This document shows, piece after piece, positions 63,964 through 64,000 of a stretch of 64,000 bases of DNA. Positions within the stretch are counted from its first letter, which is position 1; the number at the start of each line of letters is the position of its first letter. The DNA is taken from assembly GCF_001815905.1 (NCBI RefSeq), contig NZ_KV823283.1, positions 46,011-110,010 on the forward strand, written 5' to 3'. The notes under the pieces are model-generated. The model ran no database searches and was not told the DNA's origin. It saw nothing but the letters and a program-made list of their open reading frames with translations. Made by a program: the position numbers and the translations under genes. The DNA is from Brevibacterium sp. HMSC07C04. GTDB lineage: Bacteria; Actinomycetota; Actinomycetes; Actinomycetales; Brevibacteriaceae.

Positions 63964-64000
63964 TTAGCGGAATTGTGGTGGGATGTACTGCTCTTCTAGG
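63964..64000 (-). CDS. Small cassette protein, copy B (3' end only, runs off window)
   Basis: The last residues read LEEQYIPPQFR then a stop at 63964-63966, matching EEQYIPPKFRQ of the 60-residue protein at 60854-61036 both in protein and in DNA. Implies a second, neighbouring cassette beyond the window. Confidence 0.75.
   Translation of the reverse strand, partial: LEEQYIPPQFR

Overview
The window is a 64 kb piece of a high-GC Gram-positive (actinobacterial) chromosome. The evidence is a GlxR-type cAMP receptor regulator beside nth, an acs/holin-like/CoA-Nudix/nth/crp/MBL/RidA/DUF4177/PonA2/metallophosphoesterase order resembling the Mycobacterium Rv3667-Rv3683 block, a lysC-asd operon with an internal lysC-beta start, LPxTG-type surface proteins, an IS1249-like element, and many leaderless promoters (TAGRCT or TACRNT just before the start codon). 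I cannot name the genus from sequence alone; the gene content fits Micrococcales or a neighbouring order.

Layout. 0-18.9 kb is conserved core: the 3' part of acetyl-CoA synthetase; a holin-like membrane protein; CoA pyrophosphatase and endonuclease III; the CRP/GlxR regulator; a metallo-beta-lactamase-fold hydrolase; a Nudix-fold protein without its catalytic glutamates; RidA; DUF4177; a class A PBP; a metallophosphoesterase; a zinc/manganese ABC importer with a histidine-repeat binding protein; asd-lysC; recR-dnaX. 18.9-24.2 kb holds small stress and redox genes (TIGR03085 protein, sirtuin, flavodoxin-like protein, two CsbD-like proteins, DJ-1/PfpI protein, secreted small protein). 24.2-27.2 kb is a patchy segment between a decayed copy and the intact copy of a tRNA-Ser(GGA) 3' end plus terminator; it contains a frameshifted gene. 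27.4-33.1 kb holds the SRP RNA, an L,D-transpeptidase lipoprotein, aldehyde dehydrogenase with DUF779, an AhpD-like protein and an AI-2E-family permease.

33.1-35.2 kb is a rearranged stretch. The 3' end of the MFS gene occurs three times at exactly 991 bp intervals and the 5' end of the AI-2E gene twice, with a DUF3800 gene and two tiny genes lying between. 35.1-44.6 kb returns to core genes: MFS exporter, M3 peptidase, YbaK deacylase, queuosine-precursor transporter, SGNH hydrolase, Tgt, FAD-linked oxidase, aromatic/histidinol-phosphate aminotransferase. An IS1249-like element (44.7-46.1 kb) precedes a tRNA-Ser(CGA). Then come tadA/upp, a stand-alone winged-helix regulator with an elaborate leader, an EEP-family phosphohydrolase, MarP and PrsW, mqo, an LPRTG surface protein, acetoacetyl-CoA synthetase and a sortase-anchored extracellular nuclease.

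The most unusual part is the right edge (60.8-64.0 kb, minus strand). It is a translationally coupled toxin-immunity cassette: an orphan Tox-REase-5-type nuclease toxin without any delivery module, an Imm52-like protein carrying a C-terminal copy of the same toxin fold in which the catalytic residues are replaced, a second Imm52-like paralogue, and a 60-aa protein. A second copy of that 60-aa gene enters at the right end, so the window appears to catch one unit of a tandem cassette array.
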